From: Rostratula benghalensis
Lineage: Eukaryota; Chordata; Aves; Charadriiformes; Rostratulidae
Reading direction: 5' to 3'
Assembly (NCBI GenBank): GCA_013399305.1
Contig: VXAI01000180.1
Location: 1,462,221 to 1,526,220 of the forward strand
DNA: 64,000 nucleotides
Notes under the pieces: model-generated
Seen by the model: only the letters and a program-made list of their open reading frames with translations
What the model was told of the DNA's origin: nothing
The model's database searches: none
Position numbers and translations under genes: made by a program
Part shown: in pieces, positions 34,595 through 47,629 of the stretch
How the letters are laid out: the number at the start of each line of letters is the position of its first letter
Numbering within the stretch: position 1 is the first letter of the stretch

Positions 34595-36396
34595 GTGAGT
34601 TATTGTTCTGTTCTTATCTCCCTTCCAAGTGCAGATGTTATTAGTAAATTGTTGTGAACTGATGCATTTATTTTTAAGCCTTGGTCACGCTGTATCCCAC
34701 CGCCCCCCTGCAAAGGAGGAAGATGGTGTGGTTGCAGGAGGACTGTGTGTGTTCTTGTCTTGAGTTCTGGGGCCAGGGGTGGTATCTCTGAGTGACATTG
34801 GATTGGCACAACTGGGTGGGGTTTTTGTCTCTTACTTGGCTCCCTCTGGGAACAGCTTTTATGTCTGAGATCCTTCTATGTCCCTGCTGGCTTTGCAGCC
34901 CCACTCAAGCACTCCTTCTCTGCCCCAAAGCTCTGAGCCAAGAGAAGAGGCTGGGAGTTGAATCCTGGAGAGCTCTGCCGGGCAGCTCAGGTCAGAGCTT
35001 TCCTGCTCTCTTTCTGTCAGCTGAGCAGGAACTGTAACGTTGAGATTTTACTCTTTCTGTGTTATCTTTTTGCAGCACCAGCTCCTCAAAAAGCAGGGCA
35101 GAGTTGCTGATTGCCTTGTAACGGCCTGTTTACCTGCTGAGCCAAGCAGTACTTTTGCCACATGGTGAAAGGTGCTCTTTGTCCCAGGAGATGGATGTCT
35201 AAGGCAGCAGCAATCCCATTTCCCTGCTGACAAAATGTAGCGTGCTGTTAAAATGCTTTACTTCTTCGTGGTGATGGTGGGGTTCTCGCATCTGCAGAGT
35301 CAAAGCACTCTTAGGGCCAAACTCTGCCACTGCAGCTCATTGGAATGGGCAAGATGAAGCTGTGCTGGTTTAACTTCTGGCTTCTGTTCAACCTGGTAAG
35401 AGCAGAGTCAGTTACTGCCATGCCACACAGAGATTATAGATAACACTTTTGGTTGGATTGCTATTCAGCCAGCGGGGCCAAGGCCCAAAATAAAGCAGCA
35501 GAGAAGTGTATGTTGTTAACCTCCCAGGTTCTCCAGACACCGTGTCCTTTTTCCCTCCTCCCCAGCCTGCTTAACCTGATGATGGTTTGCACTGGACTTA
35601 GGAGGTGACTGAATTTGTACAGGTATTTGTGTATAAGTGGGAATTGAGGAAGCCAATATGGAAACATCCGCACCCTTGAAGTTTGTTTAATAATTGACTG
35701 CAATATTAATCTACAGGAGTGTAGCTTCTTCACAGAAAGCACTTCTAAGCAGCAGCCAGCCGGGTAAAGACAAGGGATTTCCATTATCCTTCATCTTTTT
35801 CAGTGGTCGTTATGTACAGGGCTTTACAGTCATAAGAATAAACAACAGTTTTCAGACCATGGCCCTCTCGGAGTCTTTGTGGCTCCAGAGTCTCTTGCTG
35901 TATGTCACTAGAACAGCTTTGTACATGGGGAAACCACTTCCTGGTGGAGTAAACCCCATTTGGTGGAACTTCCCCCAAACCAGATAACACCAGCACCAGC
36001 TTCTCCTAATGCTGAGACTTCTCAGAAACAAATATCTAAAGGGCTATCTACTGCCCAGACTTGGGATCTCATGAAATCAAAGCAACATCTGTGATTCGTC
36101 AAGAGCTGATGTGGTCCAAACGCCCTGCATGGTTCTTTTGTGTAACCACAGCATGGAGTGACAACATGAGATGACTCACAGAATTCCTTCCCTGTCTCAA
36201 AATCCCCAAGTTGCACCATGCAAAAACTGAAGAAAGGCTGTGCTGGGACTGGTCTGTGGAAAGGGCTGGCTTCATGATCACTTATGCAGTTGAAAACGTT
36301 ACCTCCAAACAGGAAAAAAAGACAATTTTTGGATTTAGAACTCTTTCTGGTAATAGCTACAGGCAGGAGGGTGGGATTTTGCATAAGACCAGTGAT

Positions 36397-36935
36397 GTCA
36401 TGGGAGGTGGTTCTACCCCTCTGCTTTGCCTTGGTGTCCAGCTCTGGAGTCCTCAACACAGGAAGGACATGGACCTGTTGGAACGGGTCTAGCGGAGGGC
36501 CATGAAGATGCTCAGAGGGGCTGGAGCACCTCTGCTGTGAGGACAGGCTGAGGGGAGCTGGGGTTGTTCAGCCTGGAGAAGAGAAGGCTCCGGGGAGACC
36601 TTAGAGCAGCTTCCAGTACCTGAAGGGGGCTACAGGAGAGATGGGGAAGGGACTCTTTGTCAGGAAGTATAATGACAGCATGAGGGCTGATGGTTTTAAA
36701 CTGAAAGGGGAGATTTAGATGAGATCTCAGGAAGAAATTCTTTGCTGTGAGGGTGGTGAGAGCCTGGAAGAGGTTGCCCCGAGAAGCTGTGGCTGCCCCA
36801 TCCCTGGAGGGGTTCAAGGCCAGGCTGGATGGGGCTTGGAGGGACCTGGTGTGGTGGGAGGTGTCCCTGCCCAGGGCAGGGGGGTTAGAACTGGATGATC
36901 ATCTTGAAGGTCACTTCCAACTCTATGATTCTCTG
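36397..36935 (+). mobile_element. CR1 LINE, sense copy (type B)
   Basis: Starts GTCATGGGAGGTGGTTCTAC, lacks about 26 bases in the GTGAGACCCCACCTGGAGC region, and ends CTTCCAACTCTATGATTC. Contains an in-frame TAG after GGAACGGGTC. Confidence 0.93.
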
Positions 36936-39058
36936 ACTGTTCTGTTTGTTCTTTCTTTGGTGATTTGCCTTAGAATCAGTCAAATCAAGTCACGAGGTCC
37001 TTAGGATACTGAGGTAACACTTGTGAACTACCAAGTTATGGGCTATTCTGGCACTGGCCTGCAGTTAGGACTCAGCCATCCGGTTGGAAGACAGAGGGCC
37101 GGTCTAAGTCTTCAGTATTGATGTTTGTCCCTGAACCAGTGCTCATTTTCAAATTTTCTGATGCTTTTAAAAAGTTTTTTGCTGTTTTTTTCCCCGAGTC
37201 AGGGAGGTGGCTTGGAAGGAGGTTTTGAAGGACTGGATTGTTTTTCTTTTTCTTTTTTTTTTTTTTGTCAGATTAGAGAGTATTTATGTTCCTAAAATAG
37301 ACATAAAATTAAGTTCTGCGTGTTCCCACCCTACAATGGTCTCTGTGGTTTTAAGGTACTGTCAAAGCGGTCATCATAGAGGTACCTAAAATAGTTTGAT
37401 TAAAGACTTCTCAGCTGCGGTTTTAAGACTGACCCACACAACGCTTGTCGTTTGCCCTGAGAGGCTAACAGGCCATCTGTTTCCATTTTTCCTCTGATAT
37501 TCTATATGGGAGCAGCAGGAGAAGATAATAGGAAGAGCAGACTGTGCAGTGTACTTCTGCAAAGTGGGAAAGGTGCTTTCCTAGCTGCCAGAGCTGGCTG
37601 GGAAATGGTTTTCTCCTCCTGTGAAAATATGACGATCCTGAAAATTTTTCCCTTTTATACGTAAGTGTAAAGTTTGAAACTCTCTGCCCTTTCTCCCAGA
37701 AAAAAAAAAAAAAAGGGAAAAATAAAATCATATGAAAATACTATTTCAAGAGGTGGAGGGATTAGAAAAGCAGGGGAGGAAGATAGAGAGAAGTTAAGAA
37801 GATCCATTTACAGATTATGCAGTGTCTGGATTATGTCCATGTAGTAGTTCCAGAGAGTCCTGAGCTGCCTGCTCCCTGGCTATTGCGGGGCAAAGAAAAA
37901 AAAAATAAATTAAAAAATTGTCCTGAACTTCACAAGCCTTTTTTTTTCCTGGAAGAGTTAGAGAAGAATAATTTTAACCAGTTCTGAGGGTTGCATGAAT
38001 AGAAAATTATTTTCTAGTGCTTCATTTTAATGCAATTTATTACCATGCCAGCCAGTCGTCTGGCTGTAGTCGCACGCCGTGAGTCACTGTGAATGGGGTG
38101 AGAAGGATGAAACAGGATCTTTTTGAGGTCTGTTGTCATTAGCCTCAAATCAGTGTGTTGTTTGTGTACCCCAAGGAGGTAGTATTAAAGATTAAAAAGA
38201 AGTGGGGGGGTTGGCGGAGAGAAAGGGTAGTTATATCTAGAAGTAGTAAAACCAGCATTTTGGGGCTGGCTTTTTAAAATGAGGATTTTGAATCAAACCC
38301 CCCCAATCCAAATGTGAAATATTTTCTCTCTGAATCTCAGATTTGCAGGGTTTTGTGCTGCGTGTGTCTGAAAATCACCCCCAATATCCCAAGGGCAAAG
38401 CCCGCAGTGAGGGCGCGCTGCTAAATCCATTGCGGACGGGACGCTTGCCCCCGGAGATTTACGGCCTGTCTGTTTTAAACTACCTCGAGTTAAAACTTTG
38501 CAGACCCCAGTCCTTAGGGCCTGCTGGGAATTTGAACTGCCTCTTTGTTTCCGTGGGCCTGTTTGCTAAGTTTGTGCCGTTCTCTGCAAAGCTGTTTTTT
38601 TCTAAACAATGCTAATTTTTCCTCTATAAACCACTCGCCCCACAGCCACTCTGTTTCCTAGGTAACTTGAGTGCAGATTGAATTTCTCTCATATTATCTT
38701 TGTTCCTATATCATCTTTCTTACTTATTTTTAACCTCCCCTATCGTCTTTCTCGACAATTCTCTGTGTGTGGTGTGTTTTTGCAGTTTTCTGTGACCTCT
38801 TTTCCCCACTTCTGTCCATTTGCGTTTCCAAAGGGACTCATCAAAAGTTTCTTAGGCAACATTTCTTTGTATTTGAACGTGTGTGGCAGTGGAAGTGCCA
38901 GATTGCTGCTGTCTGTTTGGTGATAACCTGTGTTCCAGGGGAGGGTGGGTAGGTGTATAAACGAGCTGGAATTGCTCTGGAGCGTGAGACTGTCACCAAA
39001 GTGTCATGGCTGTGTCCTGCAAGGCAGCGAGCAGGGTCCAAGCTTCTCGTGTGATTTG

Positions 39059-39640
39059 CAGAATCAGGGAATTGTCAGAGTTGGCAGGGACCTCTAGAGC
39101 TCCCCCAGTCCCACTCCCCTGCTAAAGCAGGGTTGCCCAGAGCACAGCACTCAGGGCTGCAGCCAGGAGGGGCTTGAAGGGCTCCAGAGAAGGGGACTCC
39201 ACACCCTCCCTGGGCAGCCTCTGCCAGGGCTCTGACACCCTCACCACAAACAAGTTCCTCCTCACTTGAGATGGAACTTCCCCTGTCCCAGCTTGTGCCC
39301 GTTGCCCCTCGTCCTGTCCCTGGGAACCACTGAGAAGAGTCCAGCTCCATCTCCTTCCACCCACCCTGCAGATCCTTGGGAGCATGAAGAAGGTCTCCCC
39401 TCAGCCTTCTCTTCTCCAGGCTCAAGAGTCCCAGCTCTCTCAGCCTTTCCTCACCAGGGAGATGCTCCAATCCCTCCAGCATCTTGGTTGCCCTATGCTG
39501 GACTCTCTCCAGTAGTTCCCAGTCCCTCTTGAACTGGGGAGCCCAGCACTGGAGGCAGGATTCCAGTGGTGGCCTCCCCAGTGGGGAGCAGAGGGGGAGA
39601 ATGACCTCCCTCCACCTCCTGGCCACGCTCTTCCCTACGC
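39059..39640 (-). mobile_element. CR1 LINE, antisense copy (tail type D)
   Basis: Begins CAGAATCAGGGAATTG and contains the type D core CTGCTAAAGCAGGGTTGCCC. Its minus strand retains one of the longer CR1 frames here, about 200 codons, including [20 protein letters not shown]. This makes it one of the less decayed copies, but it encodes only the ORF2 C-terminus. Confidence 0.93.
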
Positions 39641-40242
39641 ATGCTTTGATCAGATCCTGTAAACCCTTGTTCAAACGACTAATCATTTTGAAAGGATGCT
39701 GAAGTGCAGGGGGATGAAGCAGAAGGAACAGCCCTCTTTATTTATGTATTTACTTGCTTGCTTTCATAATTTTCAAACTGAACTGATTGTTCTCATCATT
39801 AATTTGAAAATAGCTTCTTGGGCACTTTAAGACTATGTCTTGTTCGTGAGCTGTGTGCACCTTAAAAGTTGAGTCAATGGGTAGCCTTTTCTAATGCAGT
39901 ATATAGGGGGCCATATCATTGGCTTTGGTAGATGTTTTTCCTTGATTCCCCTGGGTGGAGATTGGTTGAGTTCTCAAACCTTTAAGTTATTTGTAGGCAG
40001 CTGTATTAGCATTTCAGGCATGAGCAATTATGTAAATAGGTGTGTTCATTAATAGTCATCCTAGTATTTTCTCTGAATGCTTTTACAGCTGTGAGCAACA
40101 TGGGTTTTTATTTATGCAGTCTACAGAGACAAAGAATTGTACTTTTTTTTTTTTAAATCTATCTCTACTTAGGCATCTGAATCCTCTATCTTTGAGTAAA
40201 AGTTGGGGGATCTGATCTATAATCTTTGATCTACAATTATAA

Positions 40243-40990
40243 AATCATAGAATGCTATGGGGTTGGAAGGGACCTCTGGAGATCATCTAGTCCAAAACCC
40301 CTGCCAAAGCAGGTCCTCCCAGAGCAGGTTGCCCAGGAACGTGTCCAGGTGGGTTTGGAATGTCTCCAGGGATGGAGACTCCACCACCTCTCTGGGCAGA
40401 CTCAGCCAGGGCTCTGCCACCCTCAAAGGGAAGAAGTTCCTCCTCATGTTGAGATGGAACTTCTTTTGTTCCAGTTTGTGCCTGTCCCCTTGTCCTGTCC
40501 CTGGGCACCACTGAGAAAAGCCTGGCCCCATCTTCCTGACACCCACCCTTGAAGTATTTCTAGGTGTTGATCAGATCCCCCTTCAGCCTTCTCTTCTCCA
40601 GACTAAAAAGCCCCAAGTCGCTCAGCCTTTCCTCCTCAGAGAGATGCTCCAGGACCCTCAGCAGCCTTGTAGCCCTCTGCTGTCCCCTCTCCAGCAGTTC
40701 CCTGTCCTTCCTAAACTGGGGAGCCCAGAACTGGACCCAGTGCTCCAAATGGGCCTCCCCAGGGCGGAGCAGAGGGTCAGGATGACCTCCCTCCACCTGC
40801 TGCTCACACTCCTCCTGATGCCCCCCCAGGATGCCATTGGCCTTCTTGGCCACCAGGGCCCATTGCTGGCTCATGGGCATCCTGTTGTCCCCCAGGACTC
40901 CCAGGTCTTGTTCCTCAGAGCTGCTCTCCAGCAGGTCACCCCCAACCTGTCCTGGTGCAGGCGATTATTCTTCCCCAGGTGTAGCACTCC
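40243..40990 (-). mobile_element. CR1 LINE, 0.75-kb antisense copy (tail type A)
   Basis: Starts AAATCATAGAATGCTATGGG and extends through the ORF2 C-terminus to the GTGTAGCACTCC block, ending beside a 15-base T run at about 40998. The region [18 protein letters not shown] is recognisable on the minus strand. Confidence 0.94.
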
Positions 40991-43098
40991 ATACTTTTTT
41001 TTTTTTTTTTTAAATTGCTTTAATATGTGCTGAACTGATTCAGTGTTGTTGAAGTTCAGCAGATGCGTGTCAGCAGGTCCAACCTACGACTGTGGTTATG
41101 TTTATTGTGTAGTGGTAAATTAGTTCTTATTGAGCCCTGTTCTGGGAGCACTGACCGTGGAAGTCAATGAGCCACTTTTAGATGGGCCTGCTCATCGTAC
41201 AAGAGGAAGATTTGGGAAGTGGAGTTGGTTGTTGTCTTTTTATAGGTAAATAAATGTTTAATCTCTCGTTTTCAGATTTGCTAAGGCGTGCCCTGAATAG
41301 TAAGCAAAAAGGTTTGTTTCAAGGGCAGCAAGAGGGAAAATTGCTTCTCAAGCATTCATAAGTGGTTGCTGATCGCGTATTTTAGGCATATTTACATAAT
41401 ACATATGGCTGTGCATGTGAAATGTGTTTATTGTTGATTCACTCTGTGACTCTGGATGTGACCGTTTCCCCGTTTCCTCTGCTTCTGCCTCCTGAGTTGT
41501 GGATAGTGAGAGTGTAGGACTGCCCCCTGTGTGCCTTCTGTACTGGGCACGAGACATAGATGCTGCACTTTTAATGTAAAAATGTTCACAATTAATGTCT
41601 TTACTAATTAAAGTGTAATCTCTTTGCTTACCTGGCATCAGAGCCTACTCAGCCTCCCTGGGTCAGTTGAATCTGCTTTGCATATAATGAATCTTATGCA
41701 ACCTGTCCTCTCCTCTGTTGCTTTCTGATGCATCTGCAGTTGTAGGGGGAGAGGCAGTAAAAGCTGAGAGAAAGCAGCTGTTCCAGCACTGAGAGATTCA
41801 AATTCAACTGCACAAATGCACCTCTATGGCTAGTACAGAACTGTATTTGGTACTTGCTGGTGGTCTGTGTGCCCATTTTCTAGCAGAAAGTTGAATAATG
41901 GGACTGACTTATCCACAGGGAAGAGCAAAACCCTACCCTTCCCCTTCCCCTCTTCCCATTTTTGTAAAGGATAAAGAAGAAATCTGATTACAGAATGGCA
42001 AATCACACATTAAATCAACGGCTCAAATTTCTTCCATGGCACGTGAATGTGTGCTTGGTTTCCTTTGGTACCTGTGTTCTCCCTCCTGCCCTGGCTGACT
42101 GCATTTTGTTCTCTGTACAGAAACCCTGTGGAATAACTATGTTTCCAAGTATTTGGTGGTGAAGAAATGACAATTTGATCAGTAGAATCCCTGGGTAGGA
42201 TGATCTTGGGATTCCTGACATCCAAGTGGGTATTTGAGTCTCTAGGCAAGTCACATCTTGGATTTAGGTCGTTTAGTTCTTCTTTTGAAGCTGACAATCT
42301 GCTCCCTGAGGGCAGCCTTTCTGGAGTCAGTTAAGACTAGCCCTGCAGCTTATGCCTCTTGACAGCCTTTTGACACCCTGGGACTTCCAAGAAGGGCACA
42401 GGTTTTACATCCTTCCTGTCTGCCTTCCTTTCTGAGCGGGAGAGCAGTTAATGCCCTCTTGGATTTAGCTGAACAGCCCTGTTTCTGTTAATTCCCTCAG
42501 CTGGGCAGATTTCTCTAGATTTATATATTCTTACCTGACGGATATTTCGGTAAGAGCAGAGACGTGGAGGCAAGCTCTGCTGTGGCTTTAATTAGCTGGG
42601 CTCTCTGCTCACCCACCGGTGGATTGTAAATCATTAAAACAGCTCCCTGGAAAGCGCTCGGGGAGCGCATTTCATCTGGGTTTCATTTTTTTTAATGCAG
42701 CCATGAGATGAGCTGTAGATTCCATAAGCACCTATGAGTGCTATGGCAACAAGAACTGGGAGGCTGGTGAGAACCGCCCCGTGTTCCCGAATTCCTGAAT
42801 TCAAGCCCTTCAGATGGCAAAGGCCAACGTTACGTGTTTGGCCACGTTTACAGTGAGACCCCTGTATTCAAGATGTGCTGTGCCATTTACCAATGCTTTC
42901 CTCTCCCAATTAGTAGGAGGAGCAAAGCTTGTGTAATGTAAGAAAAATCCAGCTGCGTAGAAACTTTATTGATGGGGCATTAACGTTGGCATAGTTGGAT
43001 AAACTAATGATATTGGTAAGCTCTTTTTTTATGTGCCTAAAATGGGGGTTGGACTGCTTTTGTATCAGAGGAAACACTACTTCATAGATCTAGGTATA

Positions 43099-43493
43099 GC
43101 TGAGGGAGCTGGGGTTGCTCAACCTGGAGAAGAGAAGGCTCCGGGGAGACCTTAGAGCCCCTTCCAGTACCTGGAGGGGGCTACCTACAGGAGAGATGGG
43201 GAGGGACTCTTTGTCAGGGACTGGAGCCATAGGACGAAGGGTAATGGTTTAAAACTGAAAGAGGGGAGATTTAGATGAGACACCAGAAAGAAATTCTCTG
43301 CTGTGAGGGTGGTGAGAGCCTGGAAGAGGTTGCCCCGAGAAGCTGTGGCTGCCCCATCCCTGGAGGGGTTCAAGACCAGGCTGGATGGGGCTTGGAGGGA
43401 GCTGGTGTGGTGGGAGGTGTCCCTGCCCAGGGCAGGGGGGTTGGAACTCCATGATCTCTAAGGCTCCTTCCAGCTCCAGCCACTGTATGATTC
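43099..43493 (+). mobile_element. CR1 sense fragment (type B), part of a duplicated block
   Basis: Begins abruptly at GCTGAGGGAGCTGGGG and ends CAGCCACTGTATGATTC. The flank after it is shared with the copy at 47630-48142. Confidence 0.92.
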
Positions 43494-43546
43494 TTGAGTT
43501 CCCTAGGCTGTCATGGAAAAGCAACTGGAGTCAGGTTTCCTCTTAC

Positions 43547-43606
43547 AGGATCACAGAATGATGCAGGGTTGGAAGGGCCCTTGGGAGGTCACCTAGTCCA
43601 ACTGCC
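43547..43606 (-). mobile_element. CR1 3'-tail scrap, antisense
   Basis: About 60 bases, AGGATCACAGAATGATGC then GGTTGGAAGGGCCC, the inverted terminus of a CR1. It lies 54 bases after a sense CR1 tail and has a near-identical twin at 48203-48262. Confidence 0.8.
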
Positions 43607-44622
43607 CTCTTACATTTTCTATTGCTGTTGTTGCTTGGACCCTCTTCAAAACCATTAATAAGACATCCTACGAGATGCTCACTGAACAGGCAAAGCCAGC
43701 TGAGGTCTTGGAGGGTACTGGGACATTTAATTTATTTGTTGTGAAGGAATCAGTTGTGTAGACAGGAAGCTGTATCTGTAACAACACAGGGGTGGTTTTG
43801 GTTGTGTTCCATGTTTAAATGGTGACTTGCACTGAAAATGTCTCCTGTCTCAGAGTCTTGCTCTGCAGAGATGACCGTCTCTGTGAAGGGTGTATTCATG
43901 ACTTGAAATGAAAAGGAATTGTCTATCGGTCCAGCCTGTTCGTCTATTTTTGTTCTCTGAGAAAGAATAAGCATAATCTTAGAGAAAGTAACTCTCAGCG
44001 GAATATACACTTAATTTGATTTCCCGGTGACACAGCGTCTCATTCACCTTTCATTTGGTGCATGTCAGAAGTGAGTTTTAGGAAATGGAATTTTGCAAGT
44101 ATCTGTGTATAGTGAGGAGGATTATTTTTTGAGGAGAAGTCTTGGCTAGCTAGCTATTAACCAGAGCCGTGGGGTATTGCGTTCAGGTAAGTGAAAGCAT
44201 CAGAGTGCAAACGTGAGATGTATTTTAGAAGTGTTTCTATGGCTAAAGAGAGGGGGGGTTTAGTATGTATTATTTAAATACCCCCCCTAGCTTTTTGTCA
44301 TGAGTGCTCATTGCAGATTTCACCCTCTCGTCCTGTATTTGAAGCACTACCGGGCAGAACAGCCTAATCCCTGTGGATATGGAACTTGAATAAAGATGTG
44401 CGAGTGATAATATCGTAGTATTATGTGGGAAGGGATTATTCCTGTGCTCCTTGTAAGAGAGTTGTGTGAGTTTTTTGAGTTGATGATGAGTGAAGGGAGG
44501 AGGGGGAGGAAGGAGCAGAAGGCCTGGAGCTGGTCTGTGCTGCTATGACCCGCCTAGGCCGATGGATGGTCTTTGTCATTAAAGGCAACAAGAAGCACAT
44601 AAACTCAGTAAGCTCTGACAGG

Positions 44623-44643
44623 AAAAAAAAAAAAAAAAAAAAA
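44623..44643. repeat. Poly-A tract (21 bases)
   Basis: Uninterrupted A run after CTGACAGG, with no retrocopy recognised upstream. Confidence 0.95.
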
Positions 44644-45034
44644 GTGCTGACATTATTATACTGGGATGGCTTATTTAGTTTGTTTTGTTTTCTTTTCTGC
44701 TTCTATTGGTACGGTGCATAAGCTCTTAAAGCCAAACCAAGGCTGTCTTTAGTAATGCTTACATTTTGCTTGAGAGGACGGGATCTCCATCCATCTTATG
44801 ATTCTGCAACAAGGCAAATAATCTGTGATCCTGTGATGTAGGCATAATAATAATGCTTGTACTAAAGAAATATGTGTGTGAGCTACTTAATAATTCCTGA
44901 GGCGGGGAGTGTTAGGAATCGTTAATATTAAACACGGCCGCTGTTCCTGTTTGCTCTGATGTTTTATTCATTCCTGGCCATGTAACAGTGAGCTTCCCTG
45001 TTGTTATGGTTTGTACCTTTTGTTTCTCTCCTAG

Positions 45035-45204
45035 GCTCAGAACGCACAGCAGCTCCACGAGAGGATCCAGTCTTCGAGTATGGACGCCAAGTTGGAAGCG
45101 CTGAAAGACTTAGCCAACTACTCACGGGATATTACCTTTGCCCAGGAGTTTATAAACCTGGATGGCATTTCCCTCCTGACACAGATGGTCGAGAGTGGCA
45201 CGGA
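45035..45204 (+). CDS. ELMO1: ELMO1 coding exon 5 (residues 82-138, last codon split)
   Basis: A 170-base exon, the longest coding block in the window, lies between acceptor CTCTCCTAG (AG 45033-45034) and donor GTAAGT at 45205. It reads [20 protein letters not shown] and ends [10 protein letters not shown] plus two bases of Glu138 (phase 2). It spans the end of the Ras-binding domain and the first helices of the armadillo-like region; the [11 protein letters not shown] segment is typical of the family. Compared with my memory of human ELMO1 it has Asn109, Tyr110 and Ile114 in place of Ser, Leu and Val. A second in-frame CAG acceptor lies six bases inside the exon. Other open frames across this stretch are shadows. 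Confidence 0.97.
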
Positions 45205-47629
45205 GTAAGTATTCTGCTTCAGCTCTTGATGTTCCTCCCACACAGCGTGCTTTCATGCCGCGTTCTCCCAGTGCCTTGAAGTGCCTCTGTGTCCAGCTTC
45301 TCCCACGACATAGAATAGAACATCTGGAGAGTCCCAGGCTGCTGGGGTAGCATTAATGCATGATAAGAATATTCTTTTAATTTCTCCCAGCAAGGGGCCG
45401 GTGGGGACTGGGGGTGAGCAAAGGAAGGAGTCACGGGTAATCCCTCTGTGCCGCAAAGTTCTGGGGAGACTCTGCTCCCAGTTTCACCTCTACCCATCAG
45501 AATTTAGATGAATCATCAATAGGATATTTAAAGGCTGATATTTAAGTGATAGAATGTGAAAACTGTGTTTTAAATTCCATGTTGTTGAGAATACGTGGAG
45601 CGAAACCCAGTGTTTGCTCAATTTCCATTTTTTATTGTTCTAATTCCGGCTGGGATTTTTCACATGACGGTGGCTTTTTGACATGGACCTGAAAGCTGAC
45701 CTCTGAAGATAAGTTTATTCTTTAGTAGAACACCTTACTAGTTTTCACCACTGGTGAAATTCAGGACTGTCAGTAGGTGGTTATTGGCTCGATGTAGAGG
45801 ATACTACAGAAAGGTACCAACTGGATTGTTGTGTTAGTAAATTGTGCTCTAACACTTACTATTTCAACTTTTGCTGTTAAGTGCTTTGCACTCAGTGTCA
45901 ACCTCTACCACACCTGCAATCAGCAATATCCACACCCTCTCCTGAGAGAAAGAAAAATGCTCTGAAAGGGGCTTTCTTAATTCATAGGGGATGGGGGGGG
46001 GAATCTTTGGATCAGACTGCAAACATCAGTTGCTGAGAAGAGTCCAAACCCTGTCTCAAACGTGCCCTTGGATTCAAGACAGTAAATAGCGTTAGAGGGT
46101 AGAGCAAAAGTGGGCTTTGAGATGGATCACAGGCTGTCCCTGATGGTCCTAGGCCAGATAGACTGTACCTTGCAGAGCCCAGTAAGCCCTAGACTGGGAC
46201 GTGTCAAAGCACACTCTCGCTGATCCCCGCCTGTTCCGTGCTCAATGGTTTATTGGACTTGGCATCCCTGTTGCCTGACTCCAGCTACACACTGGATTTC
46301 CAATGGCTCATGGTTACATCTTCAGTGTTTTAGGGTTGTGGCCTTTATTATTTGTGGTTTTTTGCCATGGTGTGGTCTGTGGCACATATTATACCACTTA
46401 AAAAAAATGCTTCTAGTTAGCAAATTTGTCACCTGGTCTATATATATATATATAATGCTTGGTGTTCAGGGACCAAATTAAATTTAAAACCAAAGGCAGG
46501 CTTAAGTTGATGCAAAATTATGCACACAGATACTGTACTAATTAAAAAATATACTGGATGGGCAGGCTCACACACGCCTATGGAGATCAGAACGTAAGGA
46601 AATTAAAAGCACTGCTCCTGAGGTTTATTTTGTCATGAATTTATTTAAGTTAAATGGTTTACCTTACTCTGCTGTGGGAGATGTTTAAGGTAAAGCACTT
46701 TGCTTCCTGTTGAATCAGTTGGGGGACATCTGCATGTTTTACCAGCGTTTCTCTTGGCTGCATTGAGACTGAAGCAAGTGCCCTCCTTGCCCTTCAGAGG
46801 GTGTCCGTGCTACACCTTTGGAGCCGTGGGTCGGGCCAAGCTGCAGCAGGCTGGGCTGGATTAAAAATAAAAAATAACTCTTTGGGAGGGAAGCCCCTTA
46901 AGCCAGCACCACTCTTACAAGAACTGCTCAGCAAATTACACCCTAGCAGCAACTCCTGGCCGAGGGTGTAGGTTTTCAAACCACACAGCAGGCTTGCAGA
47001 CTAGACGTGTGAGCAGAGTATATTGACTTCCCCCCTCCCCTCCCCCCCGAGTGGCTCACATTTAGAGGGATTTCAGAAATTTTCTTCTTAGGATGCGTTG
47101 ATCGATCTACCTGTCTAATCTATTTCTCAGTGTTTCTGCCTGTAGGGAGAAGTGCTGCCTAGTTTTGGCACTGAACAAAGGCTGAGACCATAATAAGAGT
47201 TTCCAGCAGCTTCACGTGTTGATGAACTCCCAGTACTCGCTTCAGCCTTTTTTTTTTTTTTTTTTTTCTGTGTGTGTGTTGAGCCACCTAGACGTTCTTC
47301 AGCTTCTGAGGAGGTCTGTAGGTCAGGTTTTTCCAAGTCTGGCTTTGCCAAAGAACTTGCAAAGCAAAGACATCTGTGCTGTGCTGTACATTCCCTTCTG
47401 CTTTTCTGCTGTGCATCACTGCCTGGTGAGCGCATGTTTAACAGAAGTTGAGATTTCATAAAAGGAGCAAATCCTAATATGTAGAGACTCAGCAGCCTAA
47501 GCCTGCCAGGGCACTGCTGCTTTTCTTTCTCCTCCGACTTCAAGGTGTGTGTGGGAGGTGAAGAAGGATAATGTATGGAGGAAGGAGTGGACAAGGGTAT
47601 CCAGCCATTTGAGGACCAGGATGCAGCTG

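Larger units (their letters stand above)
43099..43704. repeat. Compound CR1-plus-flank block, copy 1
   Basis: A 606-base block (sense CR1 end, 54-base spacer, antisense CR1 scrap, about 100 bases of non-CR1 DNA ending CAAAGCCAGCTGA) recurs at 47751-48360. I estimate about 95% identity over the last 210 bases and somewhat less in the CR1 part. Confidence 0.85.
34595..45034 (+). other. ELMO1: ELMO1 intron between coding exons 4 and 5 (10.4 kb)
   Basis: Phase 0 GTGAGT...TAG intron with four main CR1 copies and a compound block at 43099-43704. The stretches 34595-36396, 36936-39058, 39641-40242, 40991-43098 and 43705-45034 have no recognised gene or repeat. The ones near 38035-38480 and 42430-42900 look unusually complex and CpG-bearing for an intron. 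Confidence 0.93.

Noticed and set aside
44623..44643. Poly-A run as the tail of a processed pseudogene or SINE
   Set aside because: No retrocopy or target duplication is visible upstream, and birds carry few poly-A retroposons because CR1 does not mobilise polyadenylated RNA efficiently.
46438..46456. Short (TA)n run, and similar at 63353-63364
   Set aside because: Too short and common to be informative beyond simple sequence.
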